From an uncultured Clostridia bacterium (GTDB lineage: Bacteria; Bacillota; Clostridia; Peptostreptococcales; Anaerovoracaceae), in NCBI GenBank assembly GCA_944383465.1, contig CALWPQ010000025.1, forward strand, positions 62,001-126,000: a stretch of DNA of 64,000 nt, given 5' to 3'. The position numbers were made by a program, and so were the translations under genes. The notes beneath the pieces are model-generated. The model did not search any database, was not told the DNA's origin, and worked only from the letters and a program-made list of their open reading frames with translations. Below are positions 35,855 to 44,538 of the stretch, in pieces. Positions within the stretch are counted from its first letter, which is position 1. Every line of letters begins with the position of its first letter.

Positions 35855-36871
35855 ATGCGAGTGTTTGATATGCACTGCGATACGATGACGCTTATAAATA
35901 AAAAGGGACTTGACCTCAGTAATGAGCAAACGGCGGTATCGCTGCCAAAAGCGCAGCTTGCAAAGGCGGAAGCGTATGTGCAGTGCTTTGCGCTGTTTGT
36001 CAAAAACGATGACAGCGATGAAGCGGAAAAAGAATGGGCAGAGCACTATGAGTGGTTTAAAAATCAGATGGCGAAATATTCGGAGAAAGTGGAACAGGCT
36101 ATGACATACGATGATATTTTGCGCATCACCAAGGCCGGAAAAATGGCAGCCATACTGACGACGGAAAATGCAGCAGCCTTTGGCGGCAGGCTCGATCAGA
36201 TTTTGAAGATGAGGGAAAAAGGCTGCCTGATTTCTTCGCTCACCTGGAATGGTAAAAACGCGCTTGCGGGCGGGTCGCAGGCACAGGAATACGGGCTTTC
36301 TGATTTTGGGCGTGAAGCAATAATTGAAATGGAGCGCTGCGGAATGGTTGCAGATGTATCGCACATAAGCGACAGAGCAATGAACGATTTTCTGAAAACA
36401 GCGCGCCGGCCTTTCATAGCTACTCACTCAAATGCAAGGGCAGTTTGCAGTCATATGAGAAATTTGCCCGATGAATACATAAAGGAAATAATAAAACGCA
36501 AGGGGTTAATAGGAATAAACTATTTTAAAGAATTTCTGCGCGGCTCAGAATATAAAAGGACGAAAAGTGCAGAAGAAATGCAGAAAATGTATGCAGCAGA
36601 AGCTGGGACGGCAAAAAGCTCAGAAGTATTGAGAACAGAAGAAGCTGGGCTTGACGATATAGCTAAGCATATCGAGCATATACTAAAGCTCGGAGGTGAA
36701 AAGGCGCTTGCTCTGGGATCGGATTACGACGGAGCCGAGATACCCAAAGAAATAGACGGTATCGATAAGATAGGCACGCTCTATACATATCTTAAGGCGC
36801 GTTTTGGAAGCGAGATAACAGATAATATATTTTTTGAAAATGCGATGAACTTTTTCCGCATCAATTTTTAA
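35855..36871 (+). CDS. membrane-dipeptidase-like M19 peptidase inside the spoVA operon
   Basis: This zinc dipeptidase of the renal-dipeptidase family (M19) is about 338 residues from ATG 35855, which has AAAGGAGC upstream. Metal-ligand motifs are visible: FDMHCDTM at residue 3, SLTWNGKNALAGG, VADVSHISDRAM, FIATHSNARAVCSHMRN, and LALGSDYDGAEIP. There is no signal peptide, so it acts in the cytoplasm, probably of the forespore or mother cell. It lies between spoVAC and spoVAD on the same strand, with gaps of about 65 and 130 bp. Its role might be peptide or D-amino-acid dipeptide turnover. Whether it serves spores is inference. Confidence 0.85.
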   Translation: MRVFDMHCDTMTLINKKGLDLSNEQTAVSLPKAQLAKAEAYVQCFALFVKNDDSDEAEKEWAEHYEWFKNQMAKYSEKVEQAMTYDDILRITKAGKMAAILTTENAAAFGGRLDQILKMREKGCLISSLTWNGKNALAGGSQAQEYGLSDFGREAIIEMERCGMVADVSHISDRAMNDFLKTARRPFIATHSNARAVCSHMRNLPDEYIKEIIKRKGLIGINYFKEFLRGSEYKRTKSAEEMQKMYAAEAGTAKSSEVLRTEEAGLDDIAKHIEHILKLGGEKALALGSDYDGAEIPKEIDGIDKIGTLYTYLKARFGSEITDNIFFENAMNFFRINF

Positions 36872-37000
36872 ATAAAATAGCAAAACAGAAGGATCATTGT
36901 ATTAGGATTTTGTATTTAAAGCTGCAAGCGCCGCATTACAGGATTGCTGTGAATAAAATAGCCAAAGACGGGGGAAATTAGTGACAAAGGGGGAGAAAAA

Positions 37001-38053
37001 GTGGCGCAGAATAAAATAGGAAGACAGACTATAAAATTTGTAAATAGACCCATGATAACGGGAATGTGTTCGGTTGTCGGCAAAAAAGAAAGTCAGGGTC
37101 CGCTCAAGGACTGGTTTGACGTGAAGCTTGACGATGACACATATGGCGAAAAAACATGGGAAAAATCCGAGAGCAAGATGCTTAAAGAGGCTGTTATGAC
37201 AGCGATAAAGCATTCAGGTACACGTGAGGATGAAATAGATGTGATGCTTACGGGCGACCTCCTCAATCAGCTTATGTCAAGTGCATTTATGGCGCGCGAT
37301 CTTCATATACCGTTTATCGGTCTTTACGGTGCATGCAGCACTATGTCGCAGGCAATGCTGCTTGCGGGTATGATTGTGGACGGCGGCTTTGCGTCTAATG
37401 CTGTTGCGGGAGCATCGAGTCATTTCTGCACGGCGGAGAGGCAGTTCCGAATGCCGCTTGAACATGGAAATCAAAGACCGCCTTCGGCACAGTGGACGGC
37501 TACTGCGGCTGGAGCCGTTGTGATATCTGATGAGAAAAAGGAAGAAAGCGATAAACTCGTGCCGCCGCAGAAGACGATATGTCTTACTGAAGGGACAATC
37601 GGCAAGATAATAGATACGGGAATGAAAGACGCTAATCAGATGGGTGCGGCGATGGCGCCCGCAGCTGTGGATACACTTCTCAATCACTTTGAAGATATGG
37701 GAAGAAGCCCTGATTATTACGATATAATACTGACAGGTGACCTCGGATGTATCGGTAAAGATATAGCTATAGATCTTATGAGCGACGCGGGGCTTAACAG
37801 AAAGGTGCTGACGAACATATACGACGACTGCGGCACTATGATATACGAAAAAGAGCAGGATGTACACAGCGGCGGAAGCGGCTGCGGCTGTTCGGCTTCG
37901 GTGTATACAGGCTGGCTTTTCAAGCGTATGAAGAGAGGAGAAATAAACAGAGCACTTGTACTTTCGACAGGAGCACTGCTTTCAACGATCAGCCCGTTTC
38001 AGGGAGAGTCGATACCGGGTATCGCGCATGCTGTGGCGTTTGAAACAATATAG
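37001..38053 (+). CDS. spoVAD: stage V sporulation protein SpoVAD
   Basis: This 350-residue thiolase-fold protein binds dipicolinic acid for the SpoVA channel. It starts at GTG 37001 behind AGGGGGAG. Family features include NRPMITGMCSVVGKKE, GLYGACSTMSQAMLLAG, GASSHFCTAERQFRMPLEHGNQRPP, and LSTGALLSTISPFQGESIPGIAHAV at the end. Length is as expected. It lies after an inserted dipeptidase gene and before spoVAE. Confidence 0.95.
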   Translation: MAQNKIGRQTIKFVNRPMITGMCSVVGKKESQGPLKDWFDVKLDDDTYGEKTWEKSESKMLKEAVMTAIKHSGTREDEIDVMLTGDLLNQLMSSAFMARDLHIPFIGLYGACSTMSQAMLLAGMIVDGGFASNAVAGASSHFCTAERQFRMPLEHGNQRPPSAQWTATAAGAVVISDEKKEESDKLVPPQKTICLTEGTIGKIIDTGMKDANQMGAAMAPAAVDTLLNHFEDMGRSPDYYDIILTGDLGCIGKDIAIDLMSDAGLNRKVLTNIYDDCGTMIYEKEQDVHSGGSGCGCSASVYTGWLFKRMKRGEINRALVLSTGALLSTISPFQGESIPGIAHAVAFETI

Positions 38054-38142
38054 AGCAGGCGGAAAGCCGCTGATATTCACAGGCGCGTGAATTTGCTTGA
38101 GACAAACGAAGTAAGTGATATTAGATAAAGGGGAGAAGAAAA

Positions 38143-38496
38143 ATGGATTATTTGTACGCATTTGTGGTAGGGGGAATAATATGCGTGATAGGTCAGATAC
38201 TCCTTGACACCACCAAGCTGACCGCACCGAGAATACTCGTAATAATGGTTGTTTCTGGAGTTATTCTCACGGCTTTTCATATATATCAGCCGCTAGTTGA
38301 GCTTGCCGGCAACGGAGCGACGACGCCGCTTCCGGGATTCGGATATGCTCTTGCCAAAGGCGCAATGGATGGAGCTAAGGACGGATTTATCGGCGCTGTT
38401 ACGGGAGCAATAAAGGAGACGGCAGCGGGAATTACCGTGGCGATAGCTTTCGGATACTTGATAGCTCTAATATTCAATCCGAAGTCAATTAGATAA
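38143..38496 (+). CDS. spoVAE: stage V sporulation protein SpoVAE (SpoVAEb)
   Basis: This 117-residue hydrophobic SpoVA channel subunit begins MDYLYAFVVGGIICVIGQILLDTTKLTAPRIL and contains LPGFGYALAKGAMDGAKDGFIGAVTGAIKETAAGITVAI, which is diagnostic of SpoVAE/SpoVAEb. GGGGAG precedes the ATG. It closes the spoVA operon and is followed by a strong terminator. Confidence 0.94.
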   Translation: MDYLYAFVVGGIICVIGQILLDTTKLTAPRILVIMVVSGVILTAFHIYQPLVELAGNGATTPLPGFGYALAKGAMDGAKDGFIGAVTGAIKETAAGITVAIAFGYLIALIFNPKSIR

Positions 38497-38546
38497 TCGG
38501 CCGGAATTTGTACGCAGCTGAAAATTTAAATTATATAATCATAAAG

Positions 38547-38604
38547 AAAAGAGCGGTTACAGCGGTAAAAAAGTTCTTATTACCGGCCGCTCTTTTACTT
38601 TTTG
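38547..38604 (+). terminator. terminator after spoVAE
   Basis: AAAAGAGCGG (38547-38556) pairs with CCGCTCTTTT (38587-38596), with an inner CGGTAA/TTACCG pairing, followed by ACTTTTT. Confidence 0.7.
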
Positions 38605-38707
38605 ATACACAAAAATTTCCTCAAAATATAAGCAAAAAAAGTGATGACAAAGACTTCTGTTTGCGTTATCATTTAGATATGATTTCGGCTTTGTAGGGGT
38701 GATAGGG

Positions 38708-39670
38708 ATGAGGAAAAATTTTGTTATTTTAGTTGCTGCATTGTTTGTAATTTTGTCTTTGGTATCGTGCCTGGGGACGCGGGGAGAAGATGACGAAGGC
38801 ACTTATGCTTTTGAATCTGATTTGTCCGGCATTGCCGAGGAAGGCGAAGAAAAGACGGCAGAAAATAAAGCTGAAAATGATATAGACGCTGAAAAAAATA
38901 GCCTCAATCAGAGCAAAATTGAGGGTGCTGATGGAAATATCGATAGTAAAAGCGGTTTAAAAACAGATACGAGCGAATTGTCAGCAAATACCGATAAAAA
39001 TAATGAAGATGCGGCAGCCGGCGGTGAAGCGTACACAAGTTCATCGGCATTTGCCAAGCAGCCTGAAAATGAGGGCAATGTTTCTGAAAATGATGAGTAC
39101 GCAGTATTTGACGGCGCACTTTTTATCGGAGATTCTCGCACTGAGGGTTTATCGCTTTATTCAGGTATAAAGAATGCTGACTTTTTCTGTGCAAAATCGC
39201 TGTCAATAGATAAGGTGACAGACGGAGAGAAAGTTACGGTCTTTGGCACTAAAATGTCAATTTACGAGCTTCTGGAGTCGAAAAATTATAAAAAGGTGTA
39301 TATCAGTCTTGGTCTCAATGAGCTTGGCTGGACACATATAGAAAGATACATAGAAGAATATACAGAACTGATAAATGCGGTGAAAGAAAGCCAGCCTGAC
39401 GCAGTTATATTCGTACAGGCGCTGCTTCCGGTGTCCAAAGAAAAGTCGGACAAGGGCGGTACGGTGAATAATGCGCAGATATATTGGTACAATACCAATC
39501 TTGCTAAAATGGCGGAAGACACGGGCACTTTATACATAAACGCGGATACGCCGCTAATAGATGAAAACGGCTGCCTGCTTCCAGATGCTGCTACTGACGG
39601 CGTGCATCTTAAGAGCGAATACTGCAAGATATGGGCGCGGCGGCTTGCGGAACTTTCCTCGCCAGAATAG
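38708..39670 (+). CDS. SGNH/GDSL-hydrolase-like lipoprotein
   Basis: The product is about 320 residues. An N-terminal hydrophobic stretch ends in LSLVSC, a possible lipobox. A low-complexity acidic linker rich in Asn, Glu and Ser covers about 25-130. The SGNH domain has FIGDSRTEG with S143, SLGLNELGW in block III position, and DGVHL as the Asp-His block. SGNH enzymes remove or transfer acyl groups on surface glycans. It opens a run with DUF4358, MBOAT and DHHW genes, which fits polysaccharide acetylation. The start ATG 38708 is preferred over GTG 38699 because GGGGTGATAGGG serves as its ribosome-binding region. Confidence 0.75.
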   Translation: MRKNFVILVAALFVILSLVSCLGTRGEDDEGTYAFESDLSGIAEEGEEKTAENKAENDIDAEKNSLNQSKIEGADGNIDSKSGLKTDTSELSANTDKNNEDAAAGGEAYTSSSAFAKQPENEGNVSENDEYAVFDGALFIGDSRTEGLSLYSGIKNADFFCAKSLSIDKVTDGEKVTVFGTKMSIYELLESKNYKKVYISLGLNELGWTHIERYIEEYTELINAVKESQPDAVIFVQALLPVSKEKSDKGGTVNNAQIYWYNTNLAKMAEDTGTLYINADTPLIDENGCLLPDAATDGVHLKSEYCKIWARRLAELSSPE

Positions 39671-39743
39671 AGTCAAAATAAAGATGAGGTTTGCTGTTAG
39701 GTAAACGGAATAGAATAAAAAAGTATTATATTATGAAGGAGAA

Positions 39744-40274
39744 ATGCAGCAGAAAATGAGAAAGAAAGTGTGCGAATTACTGGTTATAATGATGATTTTT
39801 GCAGCTGTATCAGGATTTTACGGATGCAGCGGGCGCGATGAAATGGAAGACCCCGAAGAAAATCCGTATGACACAAATATAGATGCAGGCGCGCTTGCCG
39901 AATATCTTGCAGATAGAATAACCTTTGCTGACGAGCTCACAAAAGTTGACAACGATATAGCATATGAGATATATGGAATAGAAGAGAGCGCAGTCAGCGA
40001 TATAGCTGTGTATATGAGCACAGGCGCGACAGCTGAGGAAATAGCAGTTCTTACTGTAAAAGATGATGAGGGGGCGCTGCTTGCAGGCACGGCATTTAAT
40101 TCGCGCATAGAGTCGCAGAAAGGCGGGTTTGAAAACTATGTGCCGGAGGAGATACCTAAGCTCGAAAATGCCGTTATTACACAGATTGACAGTGCTGTAG
40201 TGATGATAGTCTGCGCGGATACCGATGAAGCAGAGCAGGCGGTTGACAGCTATATCAGTGAATATCTTGAATAA
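39744..40274 (+). CDS. DUF4358 domain lipoprotein
   Basis: This secreted protein of about 176 residues has a lipobox-like VSGFYGC near residue 28, then an acidic domain (LAEYLADRITFADELTKVDNDIAYEIYGI and VYMSTGATAEEIAVLTVKDD). This matches DUF4358, of unknown function. These proteins are often encoded beside MBOAT and DHHW acyltransferase genes, as here. ATG 39744 is very close to AAGGAG, so ATG 39756 may be the true start. Confidence 0.75.
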   Translation: MQQKMRKKVCELLVIMMIFAAVSGFYGCSGRDEMEDPEENPYDTNIDAGALAEYLADRITFADELTKVDNDIAYEIYGIEESAVSDIAVYMSTGATAEEIAVLTVKDDEGALLAGTAFNSRIESQKGGFENYVPEEIPKLENAVITQIDSAVVMIVCADTDEAEQAVDSYISEYLE

Positions 40275-40304
40275 ACAAACAAATTTATGAAAGGCAGAGC
40301 ATAA

Positions 40305-41777
40305 ATGGTATTTAGCAGCATTACTTTTTTAATATATTTTTTGCCGATTACAATATTTTTATATTATGTGGCTCCCGTAAGGCTTAAAAATACGCTCTTG
40401 CTCGCGGCGAGCCTTTTTTTCTATGCATGGGGCGAGCCAATTTATATTTTTTTGATGATATTTTCGATTGTAGTCAATTATGCGGCGGGAATTTGTTTTG
40501 AACACATTGAAAATAAGATAAAATGTGCTGGAGACGACAGTTTTAGGTTAAAAAGAGCGATGTTTGCCAAGAAAGCTGTTATCGCAGCTGCGGTAGCGGT
40601 AAATATTTTACTGCTCGGCTTTTTTAAATATGCAGATTTTTTGATATCGGGAATAAATATGATTTTCGGGCTTGCAATTGAGCCTCTTGAGCTTTCGCTG
40701 CCTGTAGGTATATCGTTTTATACATTTCAGGCGGTGTCGTATCTGGTAGATGTACAAAGAGGCAATGTGAAGGTGCAGAAAAATATCATTGACTTTGCTA
40801 TGTACATCTCTATGTTTGCACAGTTGATAGCGGGCCCGATAATACGCCTTGCGGATATAGAATGCAGTCTGCACAGGCGCACGCTTTCACTTTCGATGTT
40901 CGCAGATGGGTCGAAGCGTTTTACAGTTGGGCTTGCTAAAAAGGCGCTGCTTGCAAACGGGGCAGGCGCGTTATGGGAAGCGGTATGCGAAGTGCCTTAT
41001 GCGGAGATGTCGGTGCTGACAGCCTGGATAGGAATTATCGGCTTTACATTTCAAATATATTTTGATTTTTCCGGATATTCAGATATGGCAATAGGGCTCG
41101 GCAAGATGCTGGGATTTGATTTTCCGGAGAATTTCAGATATCCGTATACATCGCGTTCGGTAACGGAATTTTGGCGCAGATGGCATATTTCTCTTGGCAG
41201 CTGGTTTAGAGAATATGTTTATATTCCGCTTGGAGGCAGCAGGTGCGGTGCGCTCAGGCGTTCTTTCAACATTTTGACTGTGTGGCTGCTTACAGGACTA
41301 TGGCACGGAGCGAGTATGAATTTTGTGCTTTGGGGACTCTATTTTGCGCTGCTTTTGGTGTTGGAAAAAGCCTTTTTGCTGCGAATTCTCGAAAAGCTGC
41401 CGCGCGCAGCAGGACATTTATACACGATGCTGGCCGTGATTATAAGCTGGGCAATATTTGCGCTTGATACGGATGCGATAATACCGTATTTAAAAACTAT
41501 GCTGGGAATCGGTGCGCCTGCCATATATGATTTAGACGCGCTCTATATGCTCAGTGGGAATGCACTGTTTTTCGCAGTGCTTGCAGTAGGAAGCACCGGA
41601 ATGGTTTCGGCGCTTTACAGAAAATTCTTCAGCGGAATGGGCACAGAATACGAAGGCAAAGAACGCGCGGCATTAAAGATGATTGTAGAAAATGTGTGCT
41701 TAGCGGCGCTTTTGATTATTTCGCTCGCGTATGTCGAAGCATCGACCTACAATCCATTTTTGTATTTCAGATTCTGA
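40305..41777 (+). CDS. MBOAT O-acyltransferase (AlgI/DltB-like)
   Basis: This 490-residue membrane-bound O-acyltransferase moves acyl groups across the membrane to an extracellular acceptor. It begins MVFSSITFLIYFLPITIFLYYVAP, the usual AlgI-type start, and has FWRRWHISLGSWFREYVYIPLGGSR and the catalytic-His motif GLWHGASMNFVLWGLYF with H334. About eleven helices are expected. The following DHHW gene and preceding SGNH gene match alginate-type or exopolysaccharide acetylation modules. DltB is less likely because no dltA or dltC is present. Confidence 0.9.
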   Translation: MVFSSITFLIYFLPITIFLYYVAPVRLKNTLLLAASLFFYAWGEPIYIFLMIFSIVVNYAAGICFEHIENKIKCAGDDSFRLKRAMFAKKAVIAAAVAVNILLLGFFKYADFLISGINMIFGLAIEPLELSLPVGISFYTFQAVSYLVDVQRGNVKVQKNIIDFAMYISMFAQLIAGPIIRLADIECSLHRRTLSLSMFADGSKRFTVGLAKKALLANGAGALWEAVCEVPYAEMSVLTAWIGIIGFTFQIYFDFSGYSDMAIGLGKMLGFDFPENFRYPYTSRSVTEFWRRWHISLGSWFREYVYIPLGGSRCGALRRSFNILTVWLLTGLWHGASMNFVLWGLYFALLLVLEKAFLLRILEKLPRAAGHLYTMLAVIISWAIFALDTDAIIPYLKTMLGIGAPAIYDLDALYMLSGNALFFAVLAVGSTGMVSALYRKFFSGMGTEYEGKERAALKMIVENVCLAALLIISLAYVEASTYNPFLYFRF

Positions 41778-41791
41778 CGTGAGGGGCAACT

Positions 41792-43156
41792 ATGAAAAAT
41801 GCGCACATAGAAAAAAACAAGAAAGAGACCGGGGGAAAATACTCTAAGGGCTTAAAAAATATTGAAAATATGATAACGGCGGTCTTATTTGCAGCTGTGT
41901 TCTGCGTTTTTTTGCTTGCATCGCTGATACTTCCGGACAGAGAATTTTCGGAAAATGAAAACAGGTATCTCGCCAAGATGCCTACATTAAAGGCAGCAGC
42001 AGTTGCTGACGGCTCATTTAGTGCGGATTTTGAGCTTTATGCACAGGACAGCCTGGCAGGACGTGATGCACTGATGATGCTTAAAACCGCCGGTGACAGA
42101 GCGCTCGGCAGAAAGGATAACGGCAGCGTGTATTTTGGTAAGAACGGCTATTTGTTTGCGATAGAAAAAGTAGACTCAGTGCAGCTTGAAAAAAACATAG
42201 GTTATATGGAAAAATTCTGTGCAGCGGCGGAAGAAAACGACATAAATGTGAACGTTATCGTAACTCCGACCGCAACCGAAATACTTGCGGACAGGCTCCC
42301 GCAAAACGCACCGGTACCGGATCAGAGCGAAGCCATAGGAAAAATAAAAGAGAGACTCGGAGATCATTTTATCGACGTGACGGATAATCTGCGGGCTCAC
42401 AGCGATGAATATATTTTTTACAAAACGGATCATCACTGGACGACACTCGGCGCGTATTATGCGTATAGGCAGTACGCGGACTATTGTGATATATCAGATC
42501 AGAAGACAGGTGTTTCTGCAAATGGCGGAAGCACTTTGCGCAGCGATGCTTTTGATTATGAATTGCCTGCTGATGCCGGATATACGGAAACCATAGTATC
42601 TGCAAGTTTCCTTGGAACGAACTATTCCAAAGCGCCGGGCATAAACATAAAGCCAGATACGATAACGAGAATGGAAAAGAGCGTGGCAGACAGCAGCGCA
42701 AATGCGGAAAACGGAGCAGGGAATGGCAATATAAGAATGAGCATCCTTTCAGCAAATCTCGAATGTGAAAAAATATTTGACAGTGTATATGACGAGTCAT
42801 ATCTTGATAAAAAGGATAAGTACTCATATTTTCTTTCTGGAAATAACCCGGTAACATTTATTGAAACAGAGCGGGATGCGTCAGAAAACGGCGGTGTTAA
42901 TATGCAGGCGGCTGAGGATAGTAATGCGTATGGCAAGGGAGGCCGCAGAAATCTGCTTGTTGTTAAAGATTCGTATGCGCATGCGTTTATCCCATTTCTG
43001 ACAAGCGATTTTGATACTATTACGGCTGTTGATATGCGTTATTACAGAAGCAGCCTCAGCGGAATCATCGCAGAATATGAAATAACGGATATACTCGTGC
43101 TTTATAACGTATTGAATTTTGCCAGCGACAGCAATTTGATCTATCTTGCAAGATAA
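41792..43156 (+). CDS. DHHW-family (AlgJ/AlgX-like) protein
   Basis: The product is 454 residues with one N-terminal membrane helix (about 29-50) and an outer SGNH-like domain. FVLLASLILPDREFSENENRYLA-like sequence precedes NGYLFAIEKVD. D213-H214-H215-W216-T-T is the signature that names the family and includes catalytic-type His residues. VVKDSYAHAFIPFLTSDFD near the C-terminus carries the usual Ser-containing motif. It would complete acyl transfer with the MBOAT encoded 14 bp upstream. The acceptor polymer is unknown. Confidence 0.87.
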   Translation: MKNAHIEKNKKETGGKYSKGLKNIENMITAVLFAAVFCVFLLASLILPDREFSENENRYLAKMPTLKAAAVADGSFSADFELYAQDSLAGRDALMMLKTAGDRALGRKDNGSVYFGKNGYLFAIEKVDSVQLEKNIGYMEKFCAAAEENDINVNVIVTPTATEILADRLPQNAPVPDQSEAIGKIKERLGDHFIDVTDNLRAHSDEYIFYKTDHHWTTLGAYYAYRQYADYCDISDQKTGVSANGGSTLRSDAFDYELPADAGYTETIVSASFLGTNYSKAPGINIKPDTITRMEKSVADSSANAENGAGNGNIRMSILSANLECEKIFDSVYDESYLDKKDKYSYFLSGNNPVTFIETERDASENGGVNMQAAEDSNAYGKGGRRNLLVVKDSYAHAFIPFLTSDFDTITAVDMRYYRSSLSGIIAEYEITDILVLYNVLNFASDSNLIYLAR

Positions 43157-43209
43157 AACAAAAAAATAAAGGTATATTTGTTTACGGACAACAAAAAGAT
43201 AAAAAAGTA

Positions 43210-43238
43210 TTGACATATCGGCTTTAAAGTAGTAAATT
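43210..43238 (+). promoter_or_regulatory. strong sigma-A-type promoter for leader ORF and transporter
   Basis: A perfect TTGACA (43210-43215) and TAAATT (43233-43238) are separated by 17 bp. The expected start is near 43245, giving a leader of about 280 nt before the transporter gene. Confidence 0.65.
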
Positions 43239-43309
43239 GTATGAGTAGGTTTATCGCAGAAATCGATACGGCTTATCGTCAAAACCGTTAATAAAAACAG
43301 GAGCGCATT

Positions 43310-43435
43310 ATGGCTATTACCGGAGTAAAAAATTCGATTTATTTTTTCGGCTTTACGAACGCTTACTATTATGTAAGCGATTTTGGTGTAGATAAATCAG
43401 TTATTTCGGTAGGGCATAATTGCCGCGCAATGTGA
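43310..43435 (+). CDS. 41-residue aromatic-rich leader peptide
   Basis: A short frame begins at ATG 43310 behind ACAGGAG with 6-bp spacing and ends at TGA 43433. The peptide contains IYFFGF and NAYYYV, so 8 of 41 residues are Tyr or Phe. It stops 21 bp before an intrinsic terminator that precedes an ABC transporter of the tryptophan/tyrosine type. This suggests a leader peptide for attenuation. I found no convincing antiterminator, and a small functional protein or a chance frame remain possible. Confidence 0.5.
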   Translation: MAITGVKNSIYFFGFTNAYYYVSDFGVDKSVISVGHNCRAM

Positions 43436-43456
43436 TATAAAATTTATTGTTAATCA

Positions 43457-43488
43457 CGGCTGTGTCCTCATCGGAAACAGTCGTTTTT
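43457..43488 (+). terminator. intrinsic terminator, probable attenuator
   Basis: CGGCTGT (43457-43463) pairs with ACAGTCG (43477-43483), one pair being G-T, then TTTTT. It lies between the only good promoter and the transporter genes, so the operon can be expressed only by reading through it. Confidence 0.6.
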
Positions 43489-43525
43489 ATTTGTTAATCA
43501 TTTTAAAATAATAGGAGGTAATCTT

Positions 43526-44500
43526 ATGAAAAAGTTAATTACAGGCATCTTACTCGTCGTAATGATGCTTAGCCTTGCGGCCTGCGGCGGAGACACTGCG
43601 GATGATGACAGCAGCAATACAGGTGCTGTATATCATGTAGGCGTATGCCAGCTCGTTGAGCACGATGCTCTCGATGCTGCAACTGAGGGATTTGTCGATG
43701 CGCTTGAAGAAAAGCTTGGAGATGCTGTGGAAATTGAAGTCCAGCTTGCACAGGGCGAACCTAATAACTGCACGACTATTATCAATAATTTCGTTGCAGG
43801 TAATGTAGATCTCATTATGGCAAACGCTACACCTGCTCTTCAGGCAGCTGTATCCGGTACAGATACTATTCCTATTCTCGGAACTTCTGTAACAGAATAC
43901 GGCGTAGCTCTTGGAATAGATAATTTCAACGGCACTGTAGGCGGTAACGTATCAGGTACTTCGGATCTTGCTCCTCTTGACGGACAGGCAGCTATGATTC
44001 AGGAGCTTTTCCCTGAGGCAAAGAAAGTAGGTCTTCTTTACTGCTCGGCAGAGGCAAATTCGCAGTATCAGATTGATGTTGTAACTGAAGAGCTGACAAA
44101 GCTCGGATACGAGTGTACACCTTATTCTTTCTCAGATTCAAACGACCTTGCAACTGTAGCGACTTCGGCTGCTGAAAACAGCGATGTAATATATGTGCCT
44201 ACAGACAACAAGTGCGCGGACAATACAGGTATTATAGATAATGTATGCCGTCCGGCAAAGGTACCTGTAGTTGCAGGTGAAGAAGGTATTGCAAGCGGCT
44301 GCGGAGTTGCAACTCTTTCGATTAGCTATTATGACATCGGATATCAGACAGGCGTAATGGCAGCGGAAATTCTCGCAGAAGGTGCAGACATCTCGACAAT
44401 GCCTATCGCATACGCTCCGTCTGTAACAAAGAAGTACAATGCAGAAATCTGCCAGGAGCTCGGAATTACTATCCCTGACGATTATGTAGCAATAGACTAA
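43526..44500 (+). CDS. ABC transporter substrate-binding lipoprotein (TrpX/PF04392 type)
   Basis: This 324-residue lipoprotein has signal peptide MKKLITGILLVVMMLSLAAC with the lipobox cysteine at 20. It is a type I periplasmic-binding fold with VGVCQLVEHDALDAATEGFVDALEE, NNFVAGNVDLIMANATPALQA and VGLLYCSAEANSQYQ, matching the PF04392 family whose members bind tryptophan, tyrosine or other small ligands. The following genes encode its permease and ATPase. An aromatic substrate is inferred from family and the leader peptide, not shown. Confidence 0.88.
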   Translation: MKKLITGILLVVMMLSLAACGGDTADDDSSNTGAVYHVGVCQLVEHDALDAATEGFVDALEEKLGDAVEIEVQLAQGEPNNCTTIINNFVAGNVDLIMANATPALQAAVSGTDTIPILGTSVTEYGVALGIDNFNGTVGGNVSGTSDLAPLDGQAAMIQELFPEAKKVGLLYCSAEANSQYQIDVVTEELTKLGYECTPYSFSDSNDLATVATSAAENSDVIYVPTDNKCADNTGIIDNVCRPAKVPVVAGEEGIASGCGVATLSISYYDIGYQTGVMAAEILAEGADISTMPIAYAPSVTKKYNAEICQELGITIPDDYVAID

Positions 44501-44538
44501 TATAAACATCATAAAACAACAAGCGGAGGATTTTTATT

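Larger units (their letters stand above)
43157..43525 (+). other. leader region of the ABC transporter operon
   Basis: This 369-bp region holds a promoter, mutually exclusive short stems, a 41-codon leader ORF and an intrinsic terminator. TATCG (43254-43258) and TATCG (43274-43278) can each pair with CGATA (43264-43268). The decamer TTGTTAATCA occurs at 43447-43456 and 43491-43500, flanking the terminator. Only 37 bp separate the terminator from the transporter start, too little for a separate promoter. Confidence 0.6.

Noticed and set aside
43240-43457. T-box riboswitch before the ABC transporter
   Set aside because: The TGGAACCGCG T-box sequence is absent, and the leader instead contains a well-initiated ORF.
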